From JBJEFI01 sp051873875 (GTDB taxonomy: Bacteria; Bacillota; Bacilli; Bacillales; Bacillaceae_G): a DNA stretch of 16,396 nucleotides. How positions within the stretch are numbered: position 1 is the first letter of the stretch; every line of letters starts with the position of its first letter. The notes under the pieces were generated by a model. It had not been told where the DNA came from. It did not search any database and saw only the letters and a program-made list of their open reading frames with translations. Location of the stretch: positions 1-16,396 of the forward strand of contig JBJEFI010000035.1 in NCBI GenBank assembly GCA_051873875.1. Direction: 5' to 3'. The translations under genes and the position numbers were made by a program. This document shows positions 7,400 through 15,961 of this stretch, in pieces.

Positions 7400-7690
7400 T
7401 TATTCTATAATTGCTGGTACACGAATAAAGCCATCTTGACTATCCGGTGCATTTTTTAATACTTCTTCTACTGGTAAACCTTGTTTTGCTTTATCTTCAC
7501 GTAAAATATTTTTCATTTCTAAAACGTGTGATGTTGGTTTTACACCTTCTGTATTTAATTCATTTAATTGCTCTGCAAACGTAATAATATCATCTAACTG
7601 TTTTGTAAATTTCTCTACTTCTTCCTCTGTCACGGCTAGACGAGCTAAATTTGCGACATGCTTCACATCTTCTTTCGTAATTCTTGACAT
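7400..7690 (-). CDS. gatC: Asp-tRNA(Asn)/Glu-tRNA(Gln) amidotransferase subunit C
   Basis: 96 residues from the ATG at 7690. GatC is a small belt-like subunit that wraps the GatA-GatB interface and is needed for GatA folding. The protein opens MSRITKEDVKHVANLARLAV, typical of GatC, and ends DSQDGFIRVPAIIE, the conserved C-terminus. The frame stays open upstream to a TTG at 7714, but the Shine-Dalgarno GGAGGTG sits inside that extension and is spaced nine bases from the ATG at 7690; 96 residues is also the B. subtilis length. First gene of the gat operon, 12 bases from gatA. Confidence 0.95.
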   Translation of the reverse strand: MSRITKEDVKHVANLARLAVTEEEVEKFTKQLDDIITFAEQLNELNTEGVKPTSHVLEMKNILREDKAKQGLPVEEVLKNAPDSQDGFIRVPAIIE

Positions 7691-7762
7691 AACTACCGAC
7701 ACCTCCGACAACAAACACTATTTCTTTTGATGATACCAAACTTTCTTCTTTCTTAACAGAAA

Positions 7763-7768
7763 ATTATA
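7763..7768 (-). promoter_or_regulatory. Probable -10 box of the gatCAB promoter
   Basis: A perfect TATAAT lies on the minus strand 73 bases before the gatC ATG. The best upstream -35 candidates (TTTTGC at 16-base or TTTGCA at 15-base spacing) are poor, so this is a weak or activated promoter, or a chance match. The region between it and the rocA terminator is the only place for a gat promoter because rocA ends at 7914 with its own terminator. Confidence 0.45.
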
Positions 7769-7844
7769 TCGAATTCACTCACCTGCAAAATAATACTTCC
7801 TATCGTTTCACTTTTTTGTAGTTCTTAAACCTTTATTGACAACA

Positions 7845-7872
7845 AAAAAACTAGTCAAACGACTAGTTTTTT
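7845..7872 (-). terminator. Rho-independent terminator of rocA
   Basis: AAAAAACTAGTC (7845-7856) and GACTAGTTTTTT (7861-7872) are perfect inverted 12-base arms with a four-base loop. Read on the minus strand it follows the rocA stop by about 40 bases and ends in a run of T. The symmetry means it would also terminate plus-strand transcription, but no plus-strand gene lies nearby. Confidence 0.9.
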
Positions 7873-7913
7873 ATATTTATTACTGCTATTAATCTAAAAT
7901 CAACTTTTCTCTT

Positions 7914-9461
7914 TTATAGAGTTTCAGATGTTGTTTTTCCTTGCATATGAAGTAATAAATAATCAGGACCGCCAGCTTTTGAATCTGTACCTGACATATT
8001 GAAGCCACCAAATGGTTGATAGCCAACAATTGCACCTGTACAGCCACGATTGAAGTATAAGTTTCCTACATGGAAATCTTCACGGGCTTTTTCCAGATTT
8101 AATCGATTGTTAGTAATAACTGCACCTGTTAAACCATATTCTGTGTTGTTAGCAATTTCTAATGCATGATCGAAATCACGAGCTTTACAGAAGGCAACAA
8201 CTGGTCCAAAAATTTCTTCTTTCATTAGACGAGCATCCTCGGCTACGTCAGCAACAATCGTTGGTTGAATGAACCAACCTTTACTGTCATCGCCTTCGCC
8301 ACCTGTCATGATACGTCCTTCTTGTTTTCCAATTTGAACATAGCTCATGACTTTATCGAAAGCTGCTTGGTCATTTACAGGACCCATGTAATTTGTGTGG
8401 TCTGCTGGATTGCCAACTGTTAATTCTTTCGTTAATTGAACAGCACGATTTAATACTGTATCGTACACATCTTCATGAATAACTGCACGAGAACATGCCG
8501 AACATTTTTGACCTGAGAAACCAAAAGCTGATGTAACAATTGATTTTGCTGCTAATTCTAAGTCTGCTTCTTTATCAACGACGATTGTATCTTTGCCACC
8601 CATTTCGGCAATAACACGCTTTAACCAAATTTGGCCTGGCTGTACTTTCGCTGCACGTTCATAAATACGAATGCCTACTTCTTTTGAACCTGTGAAGCTT
8701 ACAAAACGAGTACGCGGATGATCAACTAAATAATCCCCAACTTCCGCGCCACTTCCTGGTACATAGTTCACAACGCCATCTGGTAAGCCTGCTTCTTTTA
8801 ATACTTCCATAAATTTATATGCAATAACTGGCGTTGTACTTGCTGGTTTTAATAAAACTGTATTTCCACTAACGATAGCTGCTGTTGTCATTCCAGCCAT
8901 GATTGCGAACGGGAAGTTCCATGGTGAAATAATAATACCAACACCTAGTGGAATATATGTATAACGATTATGTTCAATAGAACGACTTTCTACTTTCATT
9001 CCATCTTTTAAAGACAGCATTTGACGACCATAGTACTCCATAAAGTCAATTGCTTCAGCTGTATCTGCATCTGCTTCGTTCCATGGTTTTCCTGCTTCTT
9101 TTACTAAAATGGCCGAGAATTCATGCTTACGACGACGCACAATTGCTGCTGCACGGAATAAAATATCGGCACGCATTTCTGGCTTTGATTTCCGCCACCA
9201 TTTAAATGTTTCATCAGCAACTTGCATTGCTTTTTCTGCTAATTCTTGCGTTGCTTTTGAAACACGTCCAATGACTTCATTATGGTTTGCAGGGTTAACA
9301 GAAACAATTTTTTGCTCTGTTGTAATTTTTTCTCCGCCAATTATCAATGGATAATCTTGCCCTAAATAGCTTTGTACCGTTTCTAAACCTTGTTGAAATG
9401 CTTCTTGATTTTCTGCTGCTACAAAATTTGTAAATGGTTCATGCTTATACGTTACAACCAT
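7914..9461 (-). CDS. rocA: 1-pyrroline-5-carboxylate dehydrogenase
   Basis: 515 residues, the B. subtilis RocA length. Oxidises glutamate semialdehyde (from P5C) to glutamate with NAD+, the last step of arginine, ornithine and proline catabolism in the cytoplasm. Aldehyde dehydrogenase fold: SPWNFPFAIMAG (179-190) with Asn182, NAD-binding Lys205 (LLKPAS), FTGSKEVG (256-263), catalytic base Glu286 (AEMGGKD) and nucleophile Cys320 (GQKCSACSR). All essential residues are present. The ATG at 9461 follows AAGGGGGAG at good spacing. It is monocistronic, between the camS and gat operons, with its own promoter and terminator. B. subtilis rocA is driven by sigma-54 and RocR; here a sigma-A-like promoter is visible instead and no consensus -24/-12 pair. 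Some Bacillus also carry the paralogue PutC/YcgN, which the sequence alone cannot fully exclude. Confidence 0.94.
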   Translation of the reverse strand: MVVTYKHEPFTNFVAAENQEAFQQGLETVQSYLGQDYPLIIGGEKITTEQKIVSVNPANHNEVIGRVSKATQELAEKAMQVADETFKWWRKSKPEMRADILFRAAAIVRRRKHEFSAILVKEAGKPWNEADADTAEAIDFMEYYGRQMLSLKDGMKVESRSIEHNRYTYIPLGVGIIISPWNFPFAIMAGMTTAAIVSGNTVLLKPASTTPVIAYKFMEVLKEAGLPDGVVNYVPGSGAEVGDYLVDHPRTRFVSFTGSKEVGIRIYERAAKVQPGQIWLKRVIAEMGGKDTIVVDKEADLELAAKSIVTSAFGFSGQKCSACSRAVIHEDVYDTVLNRAVQLTKELTVGNPADHTNYMGPVNDQAAFDKVMSYVQIGKQEGRIMTGGEGDDSKGWFIQPTIVADVAEDARLMKEEIFGPVVAFCKARDFDHALEIANNTEYGLTGAVITNNRLNLEKAREDFHVGNLYFNRGCTGAIVGYQPFGGFNMSGTDSKAGGPDYLLLHMQGKTTSETL

Positions 9462-9501
9462 GCTTTCTCCCCCTTAAATTATAAAAATACTACCATCTTT
9501 T

Positions 9502-9530
9502 ATTGTATCACTTTGCAAGAATACTCTCAA
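9502..9530 (-). promoter_or_regulatory. Sigma-A-type promoter of rocA
   Basis: On the minus strand TTGAGA (9525-9530) and TACAAT (9502-9507) are separated by exactly 17 bases, and the start codon lies about 40 bases downstream. There is no TGGCAC element for sigma-54: a TTGCA is present at the spacer, but the required GG at -24 is missing. Confidence 0.6.
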
Positions 9531-9564
9531 TTGTATAATAATTATATCCATATGATTGTTATAA

Positions 9565-9604
9565 ATAAAAAAGACTGACTTGAATGTTACTTCATCGTCA
9601 GTCT
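9565..9604 (-). terminator. Rho-independent terminator of the pcrB-pcrA-ligA-camS operon
   Basis: GACTGAC (9573-9579) and GTCAGTC (9597-9603) pair perfectly; inside the loop TGAA and TTCA can extend the hairpin. On the minus strand the stem is followed by six T residues. It begins 15 bases after the camS stop at 9619. Confidence 0.88.
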
Positions 9605-9618
9605 CTTTTCATATCAAC

Positions 9619-10815
9619 TTATAGGATTTCAACAAAAGGCTCGTCTTCATTTGGATTACGAATAATAATCGCTTCTGTTCCTTTATTCGAGTTAATCTTT
9701 GCCTCTACTTTTATATAAGAAGGGAAATGTTCTAATAATAAGCTTATTACATATTGGGTAAAGCCAATAACTTCTGCTTTACTATTAAATTGAATTGTAA
9801 TGTCTAAATCCATTTCTTGTAGCTCATTGCCTTGGTAGTATCCTTTCCCAATAACACCTGTATAGTTAGGGAAGTATTCTACAATGTCTGCTTTAAAGTT
9901 AGAAACCTTTGTTGCATCATCACGGTAGTTTTTCGTTGCTTCATCTGAAGGGAATACATAATAAGATTCATCAATCTTATCCCATTTTCCAATTGTATTT
10001 TCCCCTTTGTCTACTTTTGTTTTTTCTATAAATACACCTGGTACAAGAGAACCTTTTGGTGCTTGTTTATAAACCGTAAATACAATCGGCACTTTATTTA
10101 ACTTCGGATATTCTTTTCGAATATATGTTAAGATTTTTTGAGCCATCTTTTCAGCTTCTGCTTTAATTTTACTATCAGGAATTTTATACTCCCTTGGATA
10201 GCCTGTACCAGTCAAATTATAATAATGAACGGAATTCATTGCTAAACCAATAACAACCCCACCAAGCTCTACATTTCCTTTTTTATTTTTCACTAAGAAA
10301 TTCTGTTCTAATATGTGTGAAATATATTCAGGAGATGCTTCATTTCTCGCTTTATCTTTTTCTTCCGTATCACCTGATTTAGCAGACTCAATCGGTGGAT
10401 TTAATCCGATATTTGGAACGCTTTTTCCTAATTGCTTTTCAATTGCTTTTTGCTGCGCAGCTGTACGCTGACGAATAACAAGACGCTCAATCGTCTTTTT
10501 GTCTAATGTTTGTCCTTCTTGGAACAAATAATCTTTTGTATCAAAGTACTCTGTTGCAATTCTTAAACTTCCTTCTTCAAACGCATCGATATCAATTCGA
10601 TTTTGCATATTTGATACAATCAATCCTCGAGATGGTGATGGTTTAAAAGGAAGAAGCGTTTTATAATATGCATCAGAAATTGAATACTTTGGAATAATGG
10701 CACTTGTTTTTGTATCATCTGTATTTTGTGTTACCTTATCTTCTTTTTGAAGCTGTGGTACACACCCCGTCAATAATAGAAATGTCATCATTACTAGGAT
10801 TGTTATTTTTTTCAT
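9619..10815 (-). CDS. camS: CamS family lipoprotein (YerH-like)
   Basis: 398 residues from the ATG at 10815. It carries a classic lipoprotein signal: two Lys, a hydrophobic core at residues 4-15 and the lipobox LTGC with Cys18, so the mature protein is lipid-anchored on the outer face of the membrane. The rest is the CamS domain; a charged linker follows the cysteine and the C-terminus ends in DEPFVEIL. In Staphylococcus and Enterococcus the cleaved signal peptide of the homologue yields the pheromone cAM373; the cellular role of the mature protein is unknown. A GTG at 10827 is also in frame, but the Shine-Dalgarno GAGGAAG fits the ATG. Last gene of the pcrB-pcrA-ligA-camS operon, 23 bases from ligA, as in other Bacillus. 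Confidence 0.92.
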   Translation of the reverse strand: MKKITILVMMTFLLLTGCVPQLQKEDKVTQNTDDTKTSAIIPKYSISDAYYKTLLPFKPSPSRGLIVSNMQNRIDIDAFEEGSLRIATEYFDTKDYLFQEGQTLDKKTIERLVIRQRTAAQQKAIEKQLGKSVPNIGLNPPIESAKSGDTEEKDKARNEASPEYISHILEQNFLVKNKKGNVELGGVVIGLAMNSVHYYNLTGTGYPREYKIPDSKIKAEAEKMAQKILTYIRKEYPKLNKVPIVFTVYKQAPKGSLVPGVFIEKTKVDKGENTIGKWDKIDESYYVFPSDEATKNYRDDATKVSNFKADIVEYFPNYTGVIGKGYYQGNELQEMDLDITIQFNSKAEVIGFTQYVISLLLEHFPSYIKVEAKINSNKGTEAIIIRNPNEDEPFVEIL

Positions 10816-10838
10816 TCGCTTCCTCACACCCTTCCATT

Positions 10839-12839
10839 TTATGTTAATGCCGCTAATAATGCTGCTTCATCCCAAATTTCAATACCTAACTCTTGTGCCT
10901 TCGTTAATTTAGAACCAGCATCTTCACCAGCAACAACAATATCTGTCTTTTTACTTACACTACCTGTTACTTTGCCACCAAGTGCTTCAATCTTTGCCTT
11001 TGCTTCATTTCGACCCATACTTTCGTATTTACCTGTTAATACGACTACTTTTCCAGCAAAAGGAGAATCAATTTCTTCTACATTTAATTGCTTTGGTCCT
11101 GTATATGTCATATTTAAACCAAGAGCAATTAAATCATCTAATACATGCATTGCATCTTCGTTGTTAAAGAAATCAACGATTGCTTGAGCCATCTTATCCC
11201 CAATTTCATTAACAGCTATTAACTCATCCATTGCTACATGACGTAGTCGTTCCATTGTTTCAAACTGTTGAGCCAATGTTTTTGCCGCTTTTGCCCCTAC
11301 ATGACGAATACCTAATCCAAATAATAAACGTTCAAGAGAATTTTCCTTTGATTGTTGGATTGCTTTTATTAACTTATCCGCTGATTTTTCACCAAACCGT
11401 TCTAATTGAAGCAATTGGTCTTTTTCAATTCGATAAATATCCGATACATGATGAATTAAATTTGCTTCAAATAATTGAGCAACAACTTTTTCACCTAATC
11501 CTTCAATATTCATGGCATTACGAGCCGCAAAATGTTCTAAACCAACTTGAATTTTTGATTCACACATTGGGTTTGGGCAACGTAATGCTACTTCTCCTTC
11601 TTCACGAACAAGCTCTGTGCCACAAGAAGGACAATGTGTAATGTGAAATTCTTTTTCTTCCCCTGTACGACGTTCTTCCAGCACCTTTACTACTTGTGGA
11701 ATAATATCACCAGCTTTACGAATAACAACCATATCACCAATTTTAATATCTTTCTCACGAATTAAATCTTCATTGTGTAATGATGCACGTTGTACCGTTG
11801 TTCCTGCTACTAATACCGGTTCTAAAATGGCAGTTGGCGTTACAACACCTGTTCTTCCAACACTTAATTCAATGTCGATTAATCGCGTTTCCACTTCTTC
11901 TGCTGGGAACTTATAAGCAATAGCCCATCGTGGACTTTTAGCCGTAAAGCCTAATTGTTTTTGTTGGGCAAATGAATTTACCTTTATAACAATTCCATCA
12001 ATTTCATAAGGCAATGTTGGACGCTTTTCCTGCCAACTTGCAATATACTCAATTACTTCATCAATATTTTTGCATGTTTGACGATAGTCATTTGTTCTAA
12101 AGCCTAATTGTTGTAACGTATCTAATGCATCACTATGATTTTGAACATCAAGTTCATCATCATTGGCAACAGCATACACAAAATAAGAAAGATTTCGAGA
12201 AGCCGCTACTTTTGGATCAAGCTGACGAAGAGAACCTGCTGCCGCATTACGCGGGTTAGCAAATCTCTCTTCTCCCTTTTCTTCTCTTTCTTTATTTAAA
12301 GCTTCAAAAGATGCTTTTGGCATGAATGCCTCACCACGTACTTCTAAAGAAATTTCTTCATTTAAACGAAGTGGAATGGATTTAATTGTTTTTAAATTAC
12401 TTGTAATATCTTCTCCTGTTGTTCCATCTCCACGAGTCGCCCCTTGAACAAATAAACCATCTTCATAGCGAAGAGAAATAGCTAATCCGTCAATTTTCAA
12501 CTCACAAACATAAGAAATTTCTTCATTGCTATCTGCATTGACACGACGGTCAAAGTCACGTAAATCTTCTTCACCAAATGCATTTCCTAAGCTTAGCATT
12601 GGAATAGAATGAACAACCTTTTTAAACCCTTCTAACGGCTGTCCACCTACACGTTGTGAAGGTGAATCAACTGTTATTAATTCTGGATATTCACTTTCAA
12701 TCGCTATTAATTCTTGCATATAACGATCATATTCAAAATCACTTACTGTTGGATTATCTAACACATAATATTCATAATTAAGCTTATTTAATTTTTCACG
12801 AAGCTGTAAAATTCGACTTTGTGCCTCTTCCTTTTTCAT
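10839..12839 (-). CDS. ligA: NAD-dependent DNA ligase LigA
   Basis: 666 residues from the ATG at 12839. Seals nicks in duplex DNA during replication and repair, using NAD+ as AMP donor. Domain order: Ia NAD-binding region with the YYVLDNPTVSD motif, adenylation domain with catalytic Lys115 in CELKIDG and the GATRGDGTTGED segment, OB fold, four-cysteine zinc finger (Cys403, 406, 421, 426), helix-hairpin-helix repeats including FGEKSADKL and GIRHVGAKAAKTLA, and a C-terminal BRCT domain (about 591-666). A longer frame opens at 12878 inside pcrA, but the ribosome site AAGGTG precedes the ATG at 12839 at proper spacing, and the resulting length matches B. subtilis LigA (668). Sixteen bases separate it from the pcrA stop, so the two are cotranscribed. 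Confidence 0.97.
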   Translation of the reverse strand: MKKEEAQSRILQLREKLNKLNYEYYVLDNPTVSDFEYDRYMQELIAIESEYPELITVDSPSQRVGGQPLEGFKKVVHSIPMLSLGNAFGEEDLRDFDRRVNADSNEEISYVCELKIDGLAISLRYEDGLFVQGATRGDGTTGEDITSNLKTIKSIPLRLNEEISLEVRGEAFMPKASFEALNKEREEKGEERFANPRNAAAGSLRQLDPKVAASRNLSYFVYAVANDDELDVQNHSDALDTLQQLGFRTNDYRQTCKNIDEVIEYIASWQEKRPTLPYEIDGIVIKVNSFAQQKQLGFTAKSPRWAIAYKFPAEEVETRLIDIELSVGRTGVVTPTAILEPVLVAGTTVQRASLHNEDLIREKDIKIGDMVVIRKAGDIIPQVVKVLEERRTGEEKEFHITHCPSCGTELVREEGEVALRCPNPMCESKIQVGLEHFAARNAMNIEGLGEKVVAQLFEANLIHHVSDIYRIEKDQLLQLERFGEKSADKLIKAIQQSKENSLERLLFGLGIRHVGAKAAKTLAQQFETMERLRHVAMDELIAVNEIGDKMAQAIVDFFNNEDAMHVLDDLIALGLNMTYTGPKQLNVEEIDSPFAGKVVVLTGKYESMGRNEAKAKIEALGGKVTGSVSKKTDIVVAGEDAGSKLTKAQELGIEIWDEAALLAALT

Positions 12840-12855
12840 TTTCACACCTTCTTTT

Positions 12856-15060
12856 CTATACCTTTTGAATTGGAGCAAATTTTGCTAATAAACGTTTAAT
12901 TCCAATTGGTGCCTTAAACGCAACATCTAATTCCATTCCTTCTGCTTCGCCACGAACACTTACAACTGTTCCAACTCCCCATTTTTTATGAGAAGCCTTA
13001 TCGCCTACTGCCCAAGAAATTTTTTCGCCGCCTGTTGTTGTTACTGTCGGACGAACAACACTTTGACGTGGAGCAGCAGTTGTCGTTGTTTTACGTGTTG
13101 GAAGGATTGCACCTTGACGCTTATTACCATTTAATCGTTCTAAATATTCTTCTGGAATTTCATTCATAAAACGAGATTCCATATTCATTTGTGTTCGACC
13201 AAATAATGTACGCATTTGAGCATTCGTTAAAAACAACTCTTCTTCTGCTCGGGTAATCCCTACGTATGCTAGACGACGTTCTTCTTCCATCTCTGCTTCT
13301 TCCATTAACGAACGAGTATGAGGAAAAATCCCTTCCTCTAAACCAACGATAAAAACAACTGGGAACTCTAACCCTTTAGCAGAGTGCATCGTCATTAATA
13401 CAATCTCATCATTCGCTATTTGTTCTTCTTCATCTAACTTATCAATATCTGCCACTAACGCTAAATCTGTTAAAAAGGCAACAAGACTTTTATCTTCACT
13501 TTGTTCTTCAAAGTTCTTCGTTACAGATAAAAACTCTTCAATATTTTCAATGCGTGATTCTGCTTCAAGTGACTGTTCTGCTTTTAATGCTTCCATATAA
13601 TTAGTTTTGTCTAATACTTCTTCAACTAATTCTGTAACCGATAAATAATCACTCATACGACGCCAGTTTTGAATCATATCATAAAACCCAACAACTGTTT
13701 TTGCCGCTTTCGCTGTTACACCAACAAAGTCAATTTCATTCATTGTCGCTGTTAGTGGAATCCCTTGTTGAATGCTATAGTTCACAATTTTATCAATAGA
13801 AGTTGGTCCAACGCCACGCTTTGGTACGTTGACAACACGAGTAAAACTTAAATCATCATTTGGATTGGCAATTAAACGAAGGTATGCCAAAATGTCTTTA
13901 ATTTCTTTGCGGTCATAGAACTTTGTTCCACCAACAATTTTATAAGGAATGTTAGACTTTAACATAACCTCCTCAATCACACGTGATTGAGCGTTTGTTC
14001 GATATAAAATGGCAATATCTGAGTATTTCTTTCCTGAACGGATAAATTCATTTATTTTCCCGGCAATAAATTGACTTTCTTCTTGTTCTGTCGACGCTCG
14101 ATAGTAGCCAATCTTATTTCCTGTCGCATTTTCTGTCCATAATGCCTTCGGTTTACGATTAATATTTTTCTCAATTACCGCATTAGCTGCATGTAAAATC
14201 GTTTGGGTTGAACGATAGTTTTGTTCTAATAAAATCGTTGTCGAATTTTCATAATCTTTTTCAAAAGAAAGGATATTGCTAATATCTGCACCACGCCAAC
14301 GATAAATTGATTGGTCTGAGTCCCCAACAACACATAAATTTTTAAAACGAGCTGCTAACATATTTACAAGCATATATTGGGCACGGTTCGTATCTTGATA
14401 CTCATCCACATGAATATATTGGAACTTACGTTGATAAAATTCCAATACTTCTGGTACACGGGTAAATAATTGAATTGTCACCATAATTAAATCATCAAAG
14501 TCTAATGATTGATTGCGACGTAATCGTTCTTGATACATCGTATATACTTCGGACGTTAATTTTTCATAAGGCGTAATTGCTTCTTTTTCTAAATCCTTTG
14601 GTGTTTTTAATTCATTTTTCGCCGTACTAATACCAGCTAAAATACCACGTGGTTCAAATTTCTTAGGATCTACATTCTTTTCTTTTAAAATATTTTTTAC
14701 AACTGTTAATTGATCACCACTATCTAAAATAGAAAAATTACGATCATAACCAATACGTTCAATATCTCGACGTAAAATGCGTACACACATAGAGTGGAAC
14801 GTTGAAATCCAAATATCTTCTGCCTTTTCACCAACAATTTTGTGTACACGTTCTTTCATTTCACGAGCTGCTTTATTTGTAAATGTAATGGCTAGAATAT
14901 TCCACGGTGCAACACCTTTTTCTGCCATTAAATAAGCAATACGGTGGGTTAATACGCGAGTCTTTCCACTACCTGCGCCAGCCATAATTAATAATGGACC
15001 TTCCGTTGTTCGTACTGCTTCTGCTTGTTTTGGGTTTAATCCTGTTAATAAGGAATGCAT
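12856..15060 (-). CDS. pcrA: ATP-dependent DNA helicase PcrA
   Basis: 734 residues, UvrD/Rep family superfamily 1A 3'-5' helicase, essential in Bacillus, acting in repair, plasmid rolling-circle replication and resolving replication-transcription conflicts. Visible: Q motif LNPKQ (8-12), Walker A AGAGSGKT (27-34), ITFTNKAAREM, Walker B VDEYQDTN (218-225), GDSDQSIYRWRGAD (246-259), LEQNYRS, TMHSAKGLEFPVVF and LAYVGITRAEEEL. The C-terminus (685-734) is the Tudor-like domain HKKWGVGTVVSV known to bind RNA polymerase. The N-terminus is a little shorter than the B. subtilis form. The start ATG at 15060 has no ideal ribosome site: AAAGGA lies 11 bases away and AAGAGG abuts it. No alternative ATG is in frame before the pcrB stop, which is 17 bases away. 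Second gene of the pcrB-pcrA-ligA-camS operon. Confidence 0.97.
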   Translation of the reverse strand: MHSLLTGLNPKQAEAVRTTEGPLLIMAGAGSGKTRVLTHRIAYLMAEKGVAPWNILAITFTNKAAREMKERVHKIVGEKAEDIWISTFHSMCVRILRRDIERIGYDRNFSILDSGDQLTVVKNILKEKNVDPKKFEPRGILAGISTAKNELKTPKDLEKEAITPYEKLTSEVYTMYQERLRRNQSLDFDDLIMVTIQLFTRVPEVLEFYQRKFQYIHVDEYQDTNRAQYMLVNMLAARFKNLCVVGDSDQSIYRWRGADISNILSFEKDYENSTTILLEQNYRSTQTILHAANAVIEKNINRKPKALWTENATGNKIGYYRASTEQEESQFIAGKINEFIRSGKKYSDIAILYRTNAQSRVIEEVMLKSNIPYKIVGGTKFYDRKEIKDILAYLRLIANPNDDLSFTRVVNVPKRGVGPTSIDKIVNYSIQQGIPLTATMNEIDFVGVTAKAAKTVVGFYDMIQNWRRMSDYLSVTELVEEVLDKTNYMEALKAEQSLEAESRIENIEEFLSVTKNFEEQSEDKSLVAFLTDLALVADIDKLDEEEQIANDEIVLMTMHSAKGLEFPVVFIVGLEEGIFPHTRSLMEEAEMEEERRLAYVGITRAEEELFLTNAQMRTLFGRTQMNMESRFMNEIPEEYLERLNGNKRQGAILPTRKTTTTAAPRQSVVRPTVTTTGGEKISWAVGDKASHKKWGVGTVVSVRGEAEGMELDVAFKAPIGIKRLLAKFAPIQKV

Positions 15061-15077
15061 CCTCTTACCAATCCTTT

Positions 15078-15761
15078 CTACTTCACTGCACGTACTGTTT
15101 TTAGTGCTACTTTTAAATCATCATATATAATGTTCCCAACAATAATCGTATCCGCATATTGAGCCATCTCACGGGCTTGTTGTTCACTTGTTATGCCGCC
15201 TCCATAAAACAATTGCGTTTCTTCTAATACGCTTTTCGTTTCACGAACAACATCTACATCACCATATTTTCCACTATACTCTATGTAAAAAATCGGTAAT
15301 TTAAACATCTTTTCTGCCATTCTTGCATAAGCAACAACATCATCGACACTTAAGTTACACGTTGCACTTGTTAATTTTGCTGCTTTTGCATCTTCATTTA
15401 AGATACAGTAGCCTTCTACCATAACTTCTTCCCAGTTCATAATATCTCCAAATTCCAATAAAGCCTCATGATGTTTTCCTAAAATCCAATCACGATTTGT
15501 ACTATTTAAAACCGTTGGAAGAAAGTAATAATCAAATCCTGGTGTAATCGCTTCTGCCGAGGAAACCTCAAGGATAACAGGAACGTAATAACGACGTATC
15601 CGAACGAGTAGGGCTAAAACATTGTCAATCGTCACTCCGTCTGAACCACCAACGATAATTGCATCTGTACCAGATTCACATATTTGTTCTAATTGTTCAT
15701 CACTTATTTCTTTATTTGGATCTAACTTAAAGATATGTTTCCATTGTTTTATTTCCGTCAT
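15078..15761 (-). CDS. pcrB: Heptaprenylglyceryl phosphate synthase PcrB
   Basis: 227 residues, TIM-barrel ether-lipid synthase related to archaeal geranylgeranylglyceryl phosphate synthase. In Bacillus it joins heptaprenyl diphosphate (C35, also the menaquinone-7 precursor) to sn-glycerol-1-phosphate. Visible: FKLDP with Lys12 and Asp14 for the phosphate and metal site, GGSDG (38-42), YIEYSG (159-164), phosphate-binding YGGGI (186-190) and VGN (208-210). Length is that of Bacillus PcrB (228). The ATG at 15761 has only a weak ribosome site (AAGTGGGG). It heads the operon with pcrA; the pairing is conserved although no direct functional link between the two proteins is established. Confidence 0.95.
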   Translation of the reverse strand: MTEIKQWKHIFKLDPNKEISDEQLEQICESGTDAIIVGGSDGVTIDNVLALLVRIRRYYVPVILEVSSAEAITPGFDYYFLPTVLNSTNRDWILGKHHEALLEFGDIMNWEEVMVEGYCILNEDAKAAKLTSATCNLSVDDVVAYARMAEKMFKLPIFYIEYSGKYGDVDVVRETKSVLEETQLFYGGGITSEQQAREMAQYADTIIVGNIIYDDLKVALKTVRAVK

Positions 15762-15797
15762 GCTGTGACCCCACTTTTATGTATTTTGCATTAGTCC

Positions 15798-15806
15798 ATT
15801 ATAACA
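15798..15806 (-). promoter_or_regulatory. Extended -10 promoter of the pcrB operon
   Basis: On the minus strand TGTTATAAT combines a perfect TATAAT (15798-15803) with a TG one base upstream. No good -35 box is seen at 16-18 bases, as tolerated for extended -10 promoters. It lies 36 bases before the pcrB start and is divergent from the gene at 15962. Confidence 0.55.
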
Positions 15807-15899
15807 TAACTTAAAACATTGGTTCATCCTCTCCACCAAAATACACCAACTTTCACAATAGCCTACACTTATACTTTCACAAGTACTGTACAAAATACA

Positions 15900-15944
15900 A
15901 ATAGGAACATCCATAATGGAACGTTCCCCTATTATTGTTTTTTT
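15900..15944 (+). terminator. Terminator-like hairpin in the leader of the 15962 gene (possible attenuator)
   Basis: The arms AATA-GGAAC-A-TCCAT (15900-15914) and ATGGA-AC-GTTCC-CC-TATT (15916-15933) pair with small bulges, and seven T residues follow at 15938-15944. The structure lies just 17 bases before the start codon of the membrane protein gene, with its ribosome site directly after the T-run. No plus-strand gene lies upstream that would need a terminator. Reading on the minus strand gives no comparable T-run. It may act as a conditional terminator, but I see no competing antiterminator stem. Confidence 0.45.
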
Positions 15945-15961
15945 CCTAGGAGCTGATTGAA

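Noticed and set aside
9508..9530. Possible sigma-54 promoter upstream of rocA (TTGCA at the -12 position)
   Set aside because: The obligatory GG of the -24 element is absent; the sigma-A reading with a 17-base spacer fits better.
9390..9578. 62-codon plus-strand frame covering the rocA start and its promoter
   Set aside because: Translation is random-looking and the region is fully explained by the rocA start, promoter and leader.
11231..11641. 136-codon plus-strand frame opposite ligA
   Set aside because: Shadow of ligA; Leu/His-rich low-information translation without recognisable motif.
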